IMG/VR virus record: IMGVR_UViG_3300045303_000112
Coordinates: 1 to 43,388 of that record
Origin: a virus
DNA: 43,388 bases
Reading direction: 5' to 3' (one strand)
Below the pieces are notes generated by a model, which ran no database searches, had not been told where the DNA came from, and was given only the letters and a program-made list of their open reading frames with translations. Position 1 is the first letter of the stretch. Every line of letters starts with the position of its first letter. Made by a program: the position numbers and the translations under genes. This document shows positions 31,625 through 39,291 of this stretch, one piece after another.

Positions 31625-32106
31625 TTGGCTACCTTTTTGTAAGCCGCCGCGATGCGCTCAAGTGTCGCGTCGCGCAGTGCGTCGTCTGCAATCAAGCTCG
31701 CCGTGTCGGCTGCACTCTGGTACTTGCGTTTGGCAATGAACTTGTCCACGTCCTCGACGATTTTCGCGTCTGGAACCTGGGCAGCAGCGTGCGGGTAACT
31801 GGTCTTCTCCCCATTGGCCGAGTTGGTATGCTCGACTGGGTTACGCCCCGCCGCTGCTGACTCCGGCCCAGCACCGCCGCCCGCACCGTTCGGCGAAGGG
31901 AGACTTACACCGTCGGGCGAGGCTGACTGCGGCGGCGGGCTGGATTCTTTTGCCGCTTTCAGGTATGAATAAATTGCGTCCATACAGCCTATCTCGAAGT
32001 CGGCATCGGCCTGATTCATGCGCTTTTGCGCTACCCACTTCGGATACACCGCACGCCGCAGGCCAAGTTCGCGGCCGGCGCAGCGGAGCATTTCGTCCAG
32101 CGTCAT
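31621..32106 (-). CDS. Hypothetical early protein, 161 aa
   Basis: The N-terminal 50 residues carry a motif (LRRAVYPKWVAQKRMNQADA...MDAIYSYL) shared with the 76-residue protein at 35443-35673 (KIAYPRHVHNRLMTQAEADV...LEAVLATL). This two-helix module is common in phage early proteins. The middle (55-105) is Ser/Pro/Gly linker, the C-terminus a charged helix. Directly downstream of the exonuclease gene, start overlapping its stop. Confidence 0.55.
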   Translation of the reverse strand: MTLDEMLRCAGRELGLRRAVYPKWVAQKRMNQADADFEIGCMDAIYSYLKAAKESSPPPQSASPDGVSLPSPNGAGGGAGPESAAAGRNPVEHTNSANGEKTSYPHAAAQVPDAKIVEDVDKFIAKRKYQSAADTASLIADDALRDATLERIAAAYKKVAK

Positions 32107-32747
32107 TTGATCGCCTTTAATTTTTCGACCATCGCGGCCACTTCGCTGTTAAACACGGTCACTTCCGCTTCGAGCATGACGCAGTATTCTTCGTCGCGCT
32201 GCTGCCGTTCGATGTAGAGATTCAACGGCGCAGGCAAGCGGCGATCGTATGACATGCAATCGACCCACTGCCTGTCCATCAGCCAGAGCAGCCCTTGCGT
32301 TTGCGCGCGGTGTTCCTCAGGAAATCCAGTAAGGAAGCATTGCAGGTGATTCGCGCTGTTGAACGGATTTTTTATTTCCACTACGCCGTCTGAATCAATC
32401 TTCCCATCTGGCGATCCGCCTACCCATTCAAGCGTCGGATGATGGATAAAGCCGGTTTCCTCAACTAGGGCGCCGGTATGCGCTTCGTATTGCTGGCGCG
32501 CTTCCGCTTCGTTCTCTGTGCCCCATTGCATTGCCACGGACTCATAGTGCGTTGCAGGCTGTCCCGTTAAACGCTCTATGACCTTCTCCCAGAAATAGGC
32601 TTCGCGCTTTGCGCCTGGTTTGCCTGATTTCAGTTTGTCCACTACGTCTTTGAACCGCGACGCGCTGGTAAATCCTACACGCGCAGCCAGCCACTCAGGG
32701 GAGCGCTGCTCTCCCTGCTCAAGGAATTTGTCGAAGCTGTCGTTCAT
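32103..32747 (-). CDS. YqaJ/lambda-exonuclease-type recombination nuclease
   Basis: 214 residues. Family landmarks: RSPEWLAARVGFTSASRF near residues 15-32, the central GGSPDG with its aspartate (about 110-115), and VEIKNP (about 121-126) with catalytic Glu and Lys. These define the PD-(D/E)XK core that degrades the 5' strand of double-stranded ends. It pairs with the ERF annealing protein 1.5 kb upstream in the same operon, forming a phage recombination system. Start overlaps the coiled-coil gene stop. Confidence 0.85.
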   Translation of the reverse strand: MNDSFDKFLEQGEQRSPEWLAARVGFTSASRFKDVVDKLKSGKPGAKREAYFWEKVIERLTGQPATHYESVAMQWGTENEAEARQQYEAHTGALVEETGFIHHPTLEWVGGSPDGKIDSDGVVEIKNPFNSANHLQCFLTGFPEEHRAQTQGLLWLMDRQWVDCMSYDRRLPAPLNLYIERQQRDEEYCVMLEAEVTVFNSEVAAMVEKLKAIK

Positions 32748-33613
32748 GCCGGCACCTTTTGGGCAAGATATTCGTCGATCGCCGCGGCGATGCCGGCATG
32801 AGCGTCGGAGTCAGAAATCCTGAACCGCAGCGTCGTAATCATTTCCTCCGTGGCCTCTGCAAACATCTTCTTGCGCGCCGCTTCTCGCATCGCTTCTTCG
32901 GCTTTCAGTAGAGCCCTACGGGCTTCGTCGTCGATGCGCTGCTGCTCGGCACGCTTGGCTTCGGCCAGAGCCCGCGCCTCGGCGTCAATCCGGTCGCGCT
33001 CCTGGCGCAGGCGCAGTTCCTCGGCATCGCGGATTTTCTTCGCTGCGGCTTCCGCTTCGTCGCGTTCGCGGCGCGCGGCGCTGTCGGCTTCCTCGCGGGC
33101 TTGGCGGGCTGCGCGTTCGTCCGCCTCGATCCTGGCACGCGATGCCCGTGCGGCTTCATCGGCTTCCCGCTGCTGCCTGGCGATCTCCGCCTGCTGGCGC
33201 GCAATCTCTGCCCGCTGTTCAGCCATGCGCTTCTCTTCCGCCGCCTTCGCCGCCTCGTGCTCGGCAATAATTCGATCCTGCGCTTCCTTGATTGCGGCTT
33301 CGCGGGCGCGTTGCTCGGCCTTGGCTACCTCGTCAATCTGGTTTTTGATCGGCAGGCGCAGCGCGTCCAATTGATCTGCAATACGCTTCGCCTCGCTGTC
33401 GATAAAGCGGCCGTATGCCAAGCTCTCGGCCTTCTCTTTCACTCGCGCGTTTTCCAGCATGATGCTGAAAGCGTTGATGTCCTTGTAGGCGGCTTTCGCC
33501 GTGCTCATTCCCGCAGGCGTGGACACGTCGAACACTACGGCCTTGTACTTGTGTTCCAGGTCGGCCAGCGCAGCCTTGACGGGGCTGTAGGCAACTACCT
33601 CTTGCGTGCTCAT
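32744..33613 (-). CDS. Long coiled-coil protein of the recombination module
   Basis: 289 residues from ATG 33613. Residues 1-100 are an ordered helical head; residues 105-245 are an uninterrupted Ala/Arg/Glu-rich coiled coil with motifs such as EIARQQAEIARQQREADEAA; the last 40 residues form a small C-terminal domain (MITTLRFRISDSDAHAG). Genes of this shape often stand between ERF/RecT-like and YqaJ genes in phages; a scaffolding or accessory role in recombination is inference. The longer open frame upstream overlaps the exonuclease gene and is rejected. Confidence 0.65.
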   Translation of the reverse strand: MSTQEVVAYSPVKAALADLEHKYKAVVFDVSTPAGMSTAKAAYKDINAFSIMLENARVKEKAESLAYGRFIDSEAKRIADQLDALRLPIKNQIDEVAKAEQRAREAAIKEAQDRIIAEHEAAKAAEEKRMAEQRAEIARQQAEIARQQREADEAARASRARIEADERAARQAREEADSAARRERDEAEAAAKKIRDAEELRLRQERDRIDAEARALAEAKRAEQQRIDDEARRALLKAEEAMREAARKKMFAEATEEMITTLRFRISDSDAHAGIAAAIDEYLAQKVPA

Positions 33614-34221
33614 TTTCTGACCTCGTGCGGTTTGCGCAGCGTCAAATCTGGTCCGCCCTTCGGATTCTTGATTGGCGTTCCAGCCAGCACCGCATCGAAT
33701 AATTGCTTGGTAATTGCGATGTCGTTCAGACAATAGTCTATTACATCGCCTATTTTCCCTTGCTGCCACAGTACCGGAGCGAATGCGCCGCTGCCAGATT
33801 TGCCCGTTCCGAAATTGGCCGCACATACCGCGTCCAAGCCGTAGCCGCCATGCGTCTTGAAATTGAATTCCGGGCCGAGTCCATCTGCCGCCCATATCTC
33901 CCGCAGCAGGTCGTAGCACTCTTCCTCCAGTGGTGCGGTCCATCCCGGCGTTGCGTCGATCAGCTCGTTGTCGAATGGGATACTGTTGAACCCTATGCAC
34001 AAGTCTCGTCCGCGCCAGAGCACCGCAAATTCCTCCGCATTGTCGGCGCAGAACACGCGGGCGCGGTCCTCAAGATAGTCATACACGCCAATTACGGAAA
34101 TGCCCATGTTCTCGAAGTCGCGCCAGCCGGCGCAATACTGGATACCGTCAATCGTGGAACCGTCCCTATTCGGAATAGCCTTGACGATTTCGCAATCGTA
34201 AATAATCGCGTTCAGTCTCAT
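33610..34221 (-). CDS. DEDD-type 3'-5' exonuclease (RNase H fold)
   Basis: 203 residues, start at 34221 supported by an AGGGAGAA motif. Exo I motif is YDCE (Asp9, Glu11); Exo II is GFNSIPFDNELI with its Asp; Exo III is YCLNDIAITKQLF with YC-x3-D spacing. These are the metal-binding residues of DnaQ-like exonucleases. Located between the ERF and coiled-coil genes, it probably trims 3' ends during recombination or replication. Length is typical of stand-alone phage members. Confidence 0.75.
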   Translation of the reverse strand: MRLNAIIYDCEIVKAIPNRDGSTIDGIQYCAGWRDFENMGISVIGVYDYLEDRARVFCADNAEEFAVLWRGRDLCIGFNSIPFDNELIDATPGWTAPLEEECYDLLREIWAADGLGPEFNFKTHGGYGLDAVCAANFGTGKSGSGAFAPVLWQQGKIGDVIDYCLNDIAITKQLFDAVLAGTPIKNPKGGPDLTLRKPHEVRK

Positions 34222-34982
34222 GTTTTTTTCTCCCTGATAAATTTCCGCCTGGCAAGCATTGCCGCTCGCATCGTCTCGTGCGCTTCGATGTCGCCTGCTT
34301 CCTTGGATGCGGCGAGTATCTGAATCCAGCACGCCTCGGCCTGCTCGTTCGTTTCGCAAATCTCGATCGCCGTCAGCCAGTCGGCGAGGGCTTTCTCTGG
34401 CATCTTCGCGCCTTTGCCGCCGCGCCCATCGTCGTCGTCCCCGGATTCCGCCAGCCCGCAGATTGCTTTCAGCGTGATTTTCTCCAGGTAACTGTTCGTG
34501 CTCGACCGCGCCTGTATCGTATTGCGGCCGGGGCCGGTGTCAGGCGGTCCGCCCTTTGAATCGCTCTCGGCGTGCCCCATGACGTGCCGTAGCGTACAAG
34601 TGACCTCGATCCAATCCTTGTCATCCTTCGTGGTGCGCCACGACGCGCTAAGGCCGTGCTTGGATAGCGCGGCCGTCACAGCAGAAACGATGGCGTATTT
34701 GTCGGCGTATTTTTTTCCTTTCAGTGGGCCGTCCGTTACCGGGGTACTGCGGATGATTCGCGGCACATCGGCCTTGAAAGCGTTGAATGCTGCGTTGTAC
34801 GCTCTGCGCGCTTCGTTGGCCTCGTTGCGCTCGGCGAGTTCCATCAACGCCTTGATCGTCGCCGGGTCCATGCCGGTCTGCACCGCGCGGGCTACCATGG
34901 CCATAGGCGATTCTGGCGCGGCTGGCGTGCGGTCCTCGGCGCGGCTGTACGGCGTTTGTGGCGCTACGATTTCGGTGCTCAT
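34218..34982 (-). CDS. erf: ERF-family single-strand annealing protein
   Basis: 254 residues from ATG 34982, with AGGGGGAAAA just upstream. ERF family features: ARRAYNAAFNAFKADVP, then KKYADKYAIVSAVTAALSKHG, and the SSTNSYLEKITLKAICGLAE helix. ERF proteins bind single-stranded DNA and anneal complementary strands, as in P22 Erf and Sak. It works with the YqaJ exonuclease downstream. The leader holds the repeated 105-base element at 35004-35108, the only early gene here so equipped. An acidic/Gly patch follows the ERF core, then a C-terminal helical domain. Confidence 0.85.
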   Translation of the reverse strand: MSTEIVAPQTPYSRAEDRTPAAPESPMAMVARAVQTGMDPATIKALMELAERNEANEARRAYNAAFNAFKADVPRIIRSTPVTDGPLKGKKYADKYAIVSAVTAALSKHGLSASWRTTKDDKDWIEVTCTLRHVMGHAESDSKGGPPDTGPGRNTIQARSSTNSYLEKITLKAICGLAESGDDDDGRGGKGAKMPEKALADWLTAIEICETNEQAEACWIQILAASKEAGDIEAHETMRAAMLARRKFIREKKT

Positions 34983-35003
34983 TTTTCCCCCTTTTGGAAC
35001 TCC

Positions 35004-35108
35004 AGCGTCACCGAGCACCGCGCCCCGCGATCACCGAAAAACCGCAAACCCGTAAAGGCATTTTCTCAGTCAAACCCATTAAAATAAAACCTTAAAACCA
35101 AACAAACC
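35004..35108 (-). promoter_or_regulatory. Repeated leader element, copy B (before ERF gene)
   Basis: Reverse-complement partner of 4699-4803: TTTGTTTGGTTTTAAGG, then TTTTAATGGGTTTGACTGA and GAAAATGCCTTTACGGG, a divergent part, and the identical 15-mer GTGCTCGGTGACGCT (forward 35004-35018). The distance between the conserved halves is 38 bases in both copies. The ERF ATG follows 21 bases later. Copy C, at 28700-28750, has only the first half. Confidence 0.6.
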
Positions 35109-35497
35109 CTCTAGGTAGCAACACCGGATGAGCGCACGCGCGCCCTGAGCGTGCTTTTGGCGTAGGGCCTGGCTTTGCGCAGCAACGCGGAGAAAAGCCA
35201 AGTTGGTGAAAATCGTACACCCTGATTCCGCTATGGAAGGTGATACCGGATTGTGAAACGGCTTTTGCCTATGAAAGCGCGCGCGAAAATAATGCTTGAC
35301 GGCACATCGTGAAACGTCCCGCTATCCGGTTTCGCGTTCCACATCGTGAAACGCGGGATCGGTCTGCTCTGCGAGGTACATTTCAATCGCCTCGGCCACG
35401 CCGCGCAAGTCCTCGTCGTGTCCGCATAGTTCAAGCACGGCTTCAAAGAGTTTTAGCAAGGTGCGTTTTCTCAGTTTCATGGCGCGCAATCATACCT
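35057..35497. repeat. Direct repeat copy 2 (about 440 bp) with 52-aa gene
   Basis: Second copy of the sequence at 28700-29153, same orientation, inside the leftward operon. It holds the leader-element core, a plus-strand terminator hairpin (35135-35159), a GGCTTT/AAAGCC hairpin near 35171-35198, a highly conserved block at about 35207-35305, and paralogue 2 of the 52-residue gene. The 228 bases between 35094 and 35321 contain no credible gene in either copy yet are well conserved, arguing for a regulatory or structured role. Confidence 0.75.
35322..35480 (-). CDS. 52-aa acidic helical protein, paralogue 2
   Basis: ATG at 35480. Product MKLRKRTLLKLFEAVLELCG then VAEAIEMYLAEQTDPAFHD, nearly identical to the product of 28974-29132. 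Its first 38 bases overlap the end of the 76-residue gene upstream. Function unknown; preservation of both copies suggests a real gene. Confidence 0.65.
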   Translation of the reverse strand: MKLRKRTLLKLFEAVLELCGHDEDLRGVAEAIEMYLAEQTDPAFHDVERETG

Positions 35498-35673
35498 TGC
35501 TCAGCCTGCACCCTGCGCAGCGTTGCCAGCACCGCTTCCAGCCGCGCAATCCGCACGTCGGCCTCGGCTTGGGTCATCAACCGATTGTGGACGTGGCGCG
35601 GATAGGCGATTTTATTCACGCCGAGCGCCCTTTCAATCTCGAAAATTTGCTCGGAAAGGGTAGGGGCACTCAT
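35443..35673 (-). CDS. Hypothetical early protein, 76 aa
   Basis: Start at 35673 (MSAPTLSEQIFEIERALG), overlapping the previous stop (ATGA). Contains the module AYPRHVHNRLMTQAEADVRI also found at the N-terminus of the 161-residue protein at 31621-32106. Helical; function unknown. Its 3' end runs into paralogue 2, as if the repeat unit had been inserted into it. Confidence 0.55.
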   Translation of the reverse strand: MSAPTLSEQIFEIERALGVNKIAYPRHVHNRLMTQAEADVRIARLEAVLATLRRVQAEQGMIARHETEKTHLAKTL

Positions 35674-35972
35674 GCCTCTGCCTCCGGTTTCGCCGCTTCC
35701 TCCGCCTCGCGCCTGGCTTCGTGCATCTTGAGCCACGCCCTTACCTTCTCCCGCGACCCGTAGCACTGCGGCGTGACTTCGTTGTAGAGAAACGCCACGA
35801 ATGCAGGCAGGTTATTGATGTTGTCGTCATCTGCACGCCCGCATGCCTCGAAAAGATCGTTCTCAAGCACTGCGGTCAGGAAATGACCAACGGGGATGCC
35901 GTGGTCGATGTAGAGGCGCAGGGACCGCATCATGTGATCTGGGATAATCCAGTGTCGAAACGCATAGATCAT
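35670..35972 (-). CDS. Conserved early protein, 100 aa
   Basis: Core IPDHMMRSLRLYIDHGIPVG followed by FLTAVLENDLFEACGRADDD, a pattern I recall from many phage early proteins of about 90 residues, then a Glu/Ala-rich tail. ATG start overlaps the preceding stop. Function unknown. Confidence 0.6.
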   Translation of the reverse strand: MIYAFRHWIIPDHMMRSLRLYIDHGIPVGHFLTAVLENDLFEACGRADDDNINNLPAFVAFLYNEVTPQCYGSREKVRAWLKMHEARREAEEAAKPEAEA

Positions 35973-36139
35973 GGCTTGGTTTCCTTTTTGACTGGCTGCG
36001 CACGCGGCTCCCGAGGTTTGCGCGGCTTTTGGTTCACAAGCGCAGCCAGTGCGCGCAGGTCAAGCACCGGCACCGTCTGTTTGTAAATCTCCGTTTCCTT
36101 GGCGTCTCCGTCGATCTCGAATACCTGAATGCGGTGCAT
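35969..36139 (-). CDS. Small basic-tailed protein, 56 aa
   Basis: AAGGAGG four bases before ATG 36139 gives a strong start. Product begins MHRIQVFEIDGDAKETEIYK; the C-terminal 20 residues are Lys/Arg/Pro-rich. Stop overlaps the next ATG. Function unknown. Confidence 0.6.
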   Translation of the reverse strand: MHRIQVFEIDGDAKETEIYKQTVPVLDLRALAALVNQKPRKPREPRAQPVKKETKP

Positions 36140-36158
36140 GCTCCCTCCTTTGAAATTC

Positions 36159-36455
36159 CTACTTCGTCAATTCCTTTAGTGTGAACGGCGACACCTGCTT
36201 GCTAAACACATGCGTTACCGATACACCGCCTACGTTTTCTGGTTTAGGCGATAGGAAGCGCAACCTCTCAATAAGAATACAAATATCAGAGCGCAGCGCA
36301 TCGTTTTCCGCCTGTATCGCGTTCGTTTGTGTCGATCCAGGATACAGTTTGCCGACGTACAGACCGCTTCCGTCCGGCACTATGAAGCGCACGGTCTTCT
36401 TCTCCCAATCGACGTTTGCGTTAAGAGGCCAGTCTTCGCGCAGAACGTGATTCAC
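36159..36455 (-). CDS. Hypothetical protein, 98 aa
   Basis: GTG start at 36455 with AGGAGG seven bases upstream, overlapping the pentapeptide gene stop. Contains a short beta domain ([19 protein letters not shown]) and a helix. No family recognised. Somewhat richer in A/T than neighbours. Confidence 0.55.
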   Translation of the reverse strand: MNHVLREDWPLNANVDWEKKTVRFIVPDGSGLYVGKLYPGSTQTNAIQAENDALRSDICILIERLRFLSPKPENVGGVSVTHVFSKQVSPFTLKELTK

Positions 36456-37237
36456 CTTGCTGCCTCCTGTGCAGCACGCTTCTCTTTGCGTTCCGCGCTG
36501 CGCGCGTTGTCCTCATCAATCTGCTCCACGTATGCGCGATTTTCCAACCATGCGAGGACTGTATCGTTGTCGCGGTAGAACATACGCGCAGCAACCGGTG
36601 CTTGAATTAGACCGGCGATAGCAGGGTAGAGGGCGCGCACTTTCGAATCGGTAGAACAGTTTTGGAGCCACCCGGCGAGACAATGCGTGGTGCCGCAAAA
36701 GGCTTCTTCGGCGCAAGTCCGGTTTCGCCATTCGTCGTTTGCGTGCCAATGGCCCATGTTGAGCCGCTTGGTGTCATCCAAAATCAACTCGCGCACGGTA
36801 TCGAGGTTTTTGATTGCCTGTTCGTTGGTCGCGATGGGAATATCATTCACCGCGCCACGGAGGTCCGCGCCACGGAGGTCCGCGCCACGGAGGTCCGCGC
36901 CACGGAGGTCCGCGTCACTGAGGACCGCGCCACGGAGGACCGCGCCACGGAGGTCCGCGCCACGGAGGTCCGCGTCACTGAGGACCGCGCCACGGAGGAC
37001 CGCGCCACGGAGGTCCGCGCCACGGAGGTCCGCGCCACGGAGGACCGCGTCACGGAGGTCCGCGTCACGGAGGTCCGCGTCACGGAGGTCCGCGCCACTG
37101 AGGTCCGCGTCACGGAGGTCCGCGTCACGGAGGTCCGCGCGTGCTTTAACCGCTGCCTCGACGCACAGCTTAACGCTTTCGGTTTCGAGTGAGAACAGAA
37201 CCGCACCACTGAATCGTGATTTGATTTCAAATTTCAT
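36452..37237 (-). CDS. Pentapeptide-repeat protein with Cys/His C-terminal domain
   Basis: 261 residues. Residues about 33-130 are at least 19 uninterrupted pentapeptides of the form A(D/V)L(R/S)(G/D), which fold as a right-handed beta-helix. The C-terminal domain (about 130-240) carries [20 protein letters not shown] and [12 protein letters not shown], a motif I recall from phage pentapeptide proteins. Pentapeptide proteins can mimic DNA (Qnr/MfpA-type) or scaffold interactions; the target here is unknown. Start supported by GGAG upstream. Confidence 0.85.
   Translation of the reverse strand: MKFEIKSRFSGAVLFSLETESVKLCVEAAVKARADLRDADLRDADLSGADLRDADLRDADLRDAVLRGADLRGADLRGAVLRGAVLSDADLRGADLRGAVLRGAVLSDADLRGADLRGADLRGADLRGAVNDIPIATNEQAIKNLDTVRELILDDTKRLNMGHWHANDEWRNRTCAEEAFCGTTHCLAGWLQNCSTDSKVRALYPAIAGLIQAPVAARMFYRDNDTVLAWLENRAYVEQIDEDNARSAERKEKRAAQEAAR
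36851..37144. repeat. 15-bp tandem repeat array encoding pentapeptides
   Basis: About 19.5 copies of a 15-base unit (cacggaggtccgcgc and single-base variants). The 60-base block 36901-36960 is identical to 36961-37020, a four-unit block duplicated in tandem, visible in the protein as two runs of [20 protein letters not shown]. The length of the array is likely to vary by slippage. Confidence 0.9.
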
Positions 37238-37317
37238 TTCGCGTCTCCCTCCATTAGATAAAATTCAATCGCCTTGACGCATCGGCCTTCCGGCCAGGTC
37301 CATGTCGCTTTGGTAAC
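37234..37317 (-). pseudogene. Possible 3' remnant of a small gene beside the HNH gene
   Basis: Between the HNH stop and the pentapeptide gene, one frame gives [20 protein letters not shown] then LMEGDAK and ends overlapping the pentapeptide ATG. It reads like the end of a real protein but has no start codon, being preceded by the HNH stop. Another frame, ATG 37321 to 37265, gives an 18-residue peptide coupled to the HNH stop. The remnant would fit disruption by the HNH gene. Confidence 0.3.
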
Positions 37318-38004
37318 TCATTGCGCTGCTCCACGCATTAACCTCCAGCCTTTTGTGTAGTAGTACTCACATATCCTGCATCGGCGTGTTCCGGCTTTTA
37401 GAACGCGAGTGTTTTTTTCATTAAACTCATGTCCATGATCGCAATGTGTCTTTGCCGCATTTGTTACGGTTATATTTGCCCCTCTATGGGTATTGGTGTT
37501 GTGACTCACTGTGTTATTTCGTACCGGTTCCGAATGGTAGGGAATATGTTTCCATGTTTTCCTGTTTTTAATATTGTAGATAGTGGTTTCTGTAGTTCCG
37601 TAATCCTTCGCAATCTTACCGTACGGCCTTTCGTCATTGAGAATCGCTTTAACCGATGTCTCGTTTAATTGTGAGTTACCATTTCCTTCGCCTACCGCAC
37701 AATTGCCGCTGCGCATCGTGTCTATAGCGTTCTCTTTTGGAGTGCCTGCGTATAAGTGGTCGGGGTTCACACATCTTCTGTTATTACATTTATGACATAT
37801 GAAAAGACCATCGGGGACAGGACCGTTGTGCAAAGTCCACGAAAAGACGTGCGCTCTATAGTGCTTATATTTAATATCGAGTCGGCCATATCCATCTTTT
37901 TCCGTTGAACCTAGCCAATTCCAGCAACTCTCTGTTTTTTCGACCCGCAACCAAAAGCGCTCGATTGGATCAACAAATCGTCCAAGCAAGGTATGCCTTA
38001 TCAT
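37318..38004 (-). CDS. HNH homing endonuclease with HTH and zinc-binding C-terminus
   Basis: 228 residues. HNH_3-type core: CWNWLGSTEKDGYGRL, then FICHKCNNRRCVNPDHLYAG (about residues 68-88). Residues about 110-150 (SVKAILNDERPYGKIAKDYG, then TTETTIYNIK) look like a helix-turn-helix of the NUMOD type. The C-terminus has CDHGHEF...RRCRICE, a probable zinc site. Markedly A/T-rich versus the operon, indicating transfer. Start overlaps the previous stop, so it is translated with the operon. Confidence 0.85.
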   Translation of the reverse strand: MIRHTLLGRFVDPIERFWLRVEKTESCWNWLGSTEKDGYGRLDIKYKHYRAHVFSWTLHNGPVPDGLFICHKCNNRRCVNPDHLYAGTPKENAIDTMRSGNCAVGEGNGNSQLNETSVKAILNDERPYGKIAKDYGTTETTIYNIKNRKTWKHIPYHSEPVRNNTVSHNTNTHRGANITVTNAAKTHCDHGHEFNEKNTRVLKAGTRRCRICEYYYTKGWRLMRGAAQ

Positions 38005-38255
38005 TTTCCTGGCCTCAATGGACTGCCGTAGGTGGTTAAATCACCTTCTGCGGTGGTGACGTGTTTGTCCGCGCGTTCGTCCGGTTTGTCGTCGTGAAAA
38101 TCGGCTGGAGTCAAATTGAGTGCCCAGTAAGCTCCGCGCGCAAATCCAAGCATGTACAAATCGTCAATCGCAGGTATGCGAACAATTTTTGGCATTTCGC
38201 CAAGGTCAACTTCAAGCTGGCTGCGAGCAGCGGCTTTAATATCTGATAAATTCAT
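38001..38255 (-). CDS. Hypothetical early protein, 84 aa
   Basis: GGAGG seven bases before ATG 38255. N-terminal helix (MNLSDIKAAARSQLEVDLG), central hydrophobic stretch (DLYMLGFARGAYWALNL), acidic C-terminus. Soluble; no known family. Confidence 0.55.
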   Translation of the reverse strand: MNLSDIKAAARSQLEVDLGEMPKIVRIPAIDDLYMLGFARGAYWALNLTPADFHDDKPDERADKHVTTAEGDLTTYGSPLRPGK

Positions 38256-38428
38256 TTCTCACCCTCCCTGATCCGGCGCTCTTCCCATCCGTCGCCCGGC
38301 TGGTCCTCCGCTGCGATCTGCGCCTTGACGCAGCGAGCGCAGTAGTACCGTGCTCCGCCCCATTCGCAGCCATCGTCGTGATCGGTTTCGCCCCAGGTCT
38401 CGCAGACGTAGCAGATTTCGTAGCTCAT
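38252..38428 (-). CDS. Small zinc-ribbon-like protein, 58 aa
   Basis: Start at 38428 (MSYEICYVCETWGETDHDD), overlapping the upstream stop. Two CxxC knuckles (CYVC and CARC) plus another Cys make a compact zinc site. Likely a nucleic-acid or protein adaptor; function unknown. Confidence 0.6.
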   Translation of the reverse strand: MSYEICYVCETWGETDHDDGCEWGGARYYCARCVKAQIAAEDQPGDGWEERRIREGEK

Positions 38429-38700
38429 GGCGCCTTTGAATGCATAAATTTTATCCATTCCTGAACATCCTGCGCTGCCTGCAAATATGCGTCGCTCGGA
38501 CGAATAATTCCACCATCCATAATCTTTTCCTGTCCCGGTTGATACGTTTTCCAGATGCGATAGCGCAAGACTGCCGGGAGCTTGTACCAATGCGTTTTGC
38601 ATCCCCACATAGCGGGCGGTACTTGCTTATCGCATCCAGGCCAGTGGCAGAAGTGCTCCCGCGACTGCGGTTGCGACTTGACGTAATCCGCTTTGCTCAT
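38425..38700 (-). CDS. Conserved zinc-site early protein, 91 aa
   Basis: Start at 38700. Core HFCHWPGCDKQVPPAMWGC then KTHWYKLPAVLRYRIWKTY and PGQE, a pattern I recall from many phage early proteins, with Cys/His pairs probably binding zinc. C-terminal helix contains AAQDVQEWI. Function unknown. Confidence 0.65.
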   Translation of the reverse strand: MSKADYVKSQPQSREHFCHWPGCDKQVPPAMWGCKTHWYKLPAVLRYRIWKTYQPGQEKIMDGGIIRPSDAYLQAAQDVQEWIKFMHSKAP

Positions 38701-38701
38701 A

Positions 38702-38866
38702 TCACGCTTTCCATTTCGGCGCCCTAGCCCCGCGGTCGAGAACATAGATCCCGCGCTGCCTAAGGTAGGCAATCGCCCGCGCGCGCTTTTCATCCATCGT
38801 CACCGCGCGGGGCAGGGGATCAACCGGGCGCTCGATTTGCTTTACCAGTCTGAGGCGAAATTGCAT
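38702..38866 (-). CDS. Small basic protein, 54 aa
   Basis: AGGAGG five bases before ATG 38866. Product starts MQFRLRLVKQIERPVDPLPR and includes MDEKRARAIAYLRQRGIYVL. Strongly basic, probably DNA-binding or packing with a partner. Function unknown. Confidence 0.6.
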   Translation of the reverse strand: MQFRLRLVKQIERPVDPLPRAVTMDEKRARAIAYLRQRGIYVLDRGARAPKWKA

Positions 38867-38875
38867 GGCTTCCTC

Positions 38876-39091
38876 CTATGGTGGCGTCGGTAACTCTGCT
38901 GCCATCGCGGTATCAAGCGCCGCATCCAATCCCTCCGGACTCATGGGTTGCTCAATGCCCAATTCGGCCATATGATCCTCTAAGGCATTCTGATCCGGCA
39001 CCCATTGACGCAGCCAGCGGTATCTAGCCGCATCTTTACGCAGTTCGGCAAGCTCGGACGCGGAAATCGGAACGGCATCGTGCTCAGTCAT
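38876..39091 (-). CDS. Small DAARYRWLR-module protein, 71 aa
   Basis: Core ELRKDAARYRWLRQWVPDQ and GLDAALDTAMA. Shares its module with the C-terminus of the protein at 30349-31062. Start overlaps the upstream stop (ATGA). Widespread phage early family; function unknown. Confidence 0.6.
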   Translation of the reverse strand: MTEHDAVPISASELAELRKDAARYRWLRQWVPDQNALEDHMAELGIEQPMSPEGLDAALDTAMAAELPTPP

Positions 39092-39291
39092 GGTAAATCG
39101 TCGTGCTCAGTGTAGCCGCATTCGTCGCAGGTCCAGACGTAGTAACCGCATCCGTCCGCGTCGAATTCTTTTTTGCGCGTCCCGGTTTTATGCGGGCAAT
39201 TTCCCATCGCGCGTTCCATCGCGTTATGCTCCCGCAGGGCCGTGGCTTGCGCTTGCTCGCGTTCGATCTTCAGGAAAGCGTTGCGGCTCAT
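39088..39291 (-). CDS. Small zinc-knuckle protein, 67 aa
   Basis: Start at 39291 (MSRNAFLKIEREQAQATALR). C-terminal half carries NCPHKTGTRKKEF then GYYVWTCDECGYTEHD: C-x2-H and C-x2-C pairs form a likely zinc ribbon. Both ends overlap neighbouring genes by four bases. Confidence 0.6.
   Translation of the reverse strand: MSRNAFLKIEREQAQATALREHNAMERAMGNCPHKTGTRKKEFDADGCGYYVWTCDECGYTEHDDLP

Noticed and set aside
36851-37144. Possible CRISPR array
   Set aside because: Units are 15 bases in direct tandem with no spacers, and they encode protein repeats.
36662-37277. Long plus- and minus-strand frames across the pentapeptide array
   Set aside because: A 15-base repeat without stop codons keeps several frames open on both strands; only the annotated frame gives the A(D/V)LxG pattern and a folded C-terminal domain.
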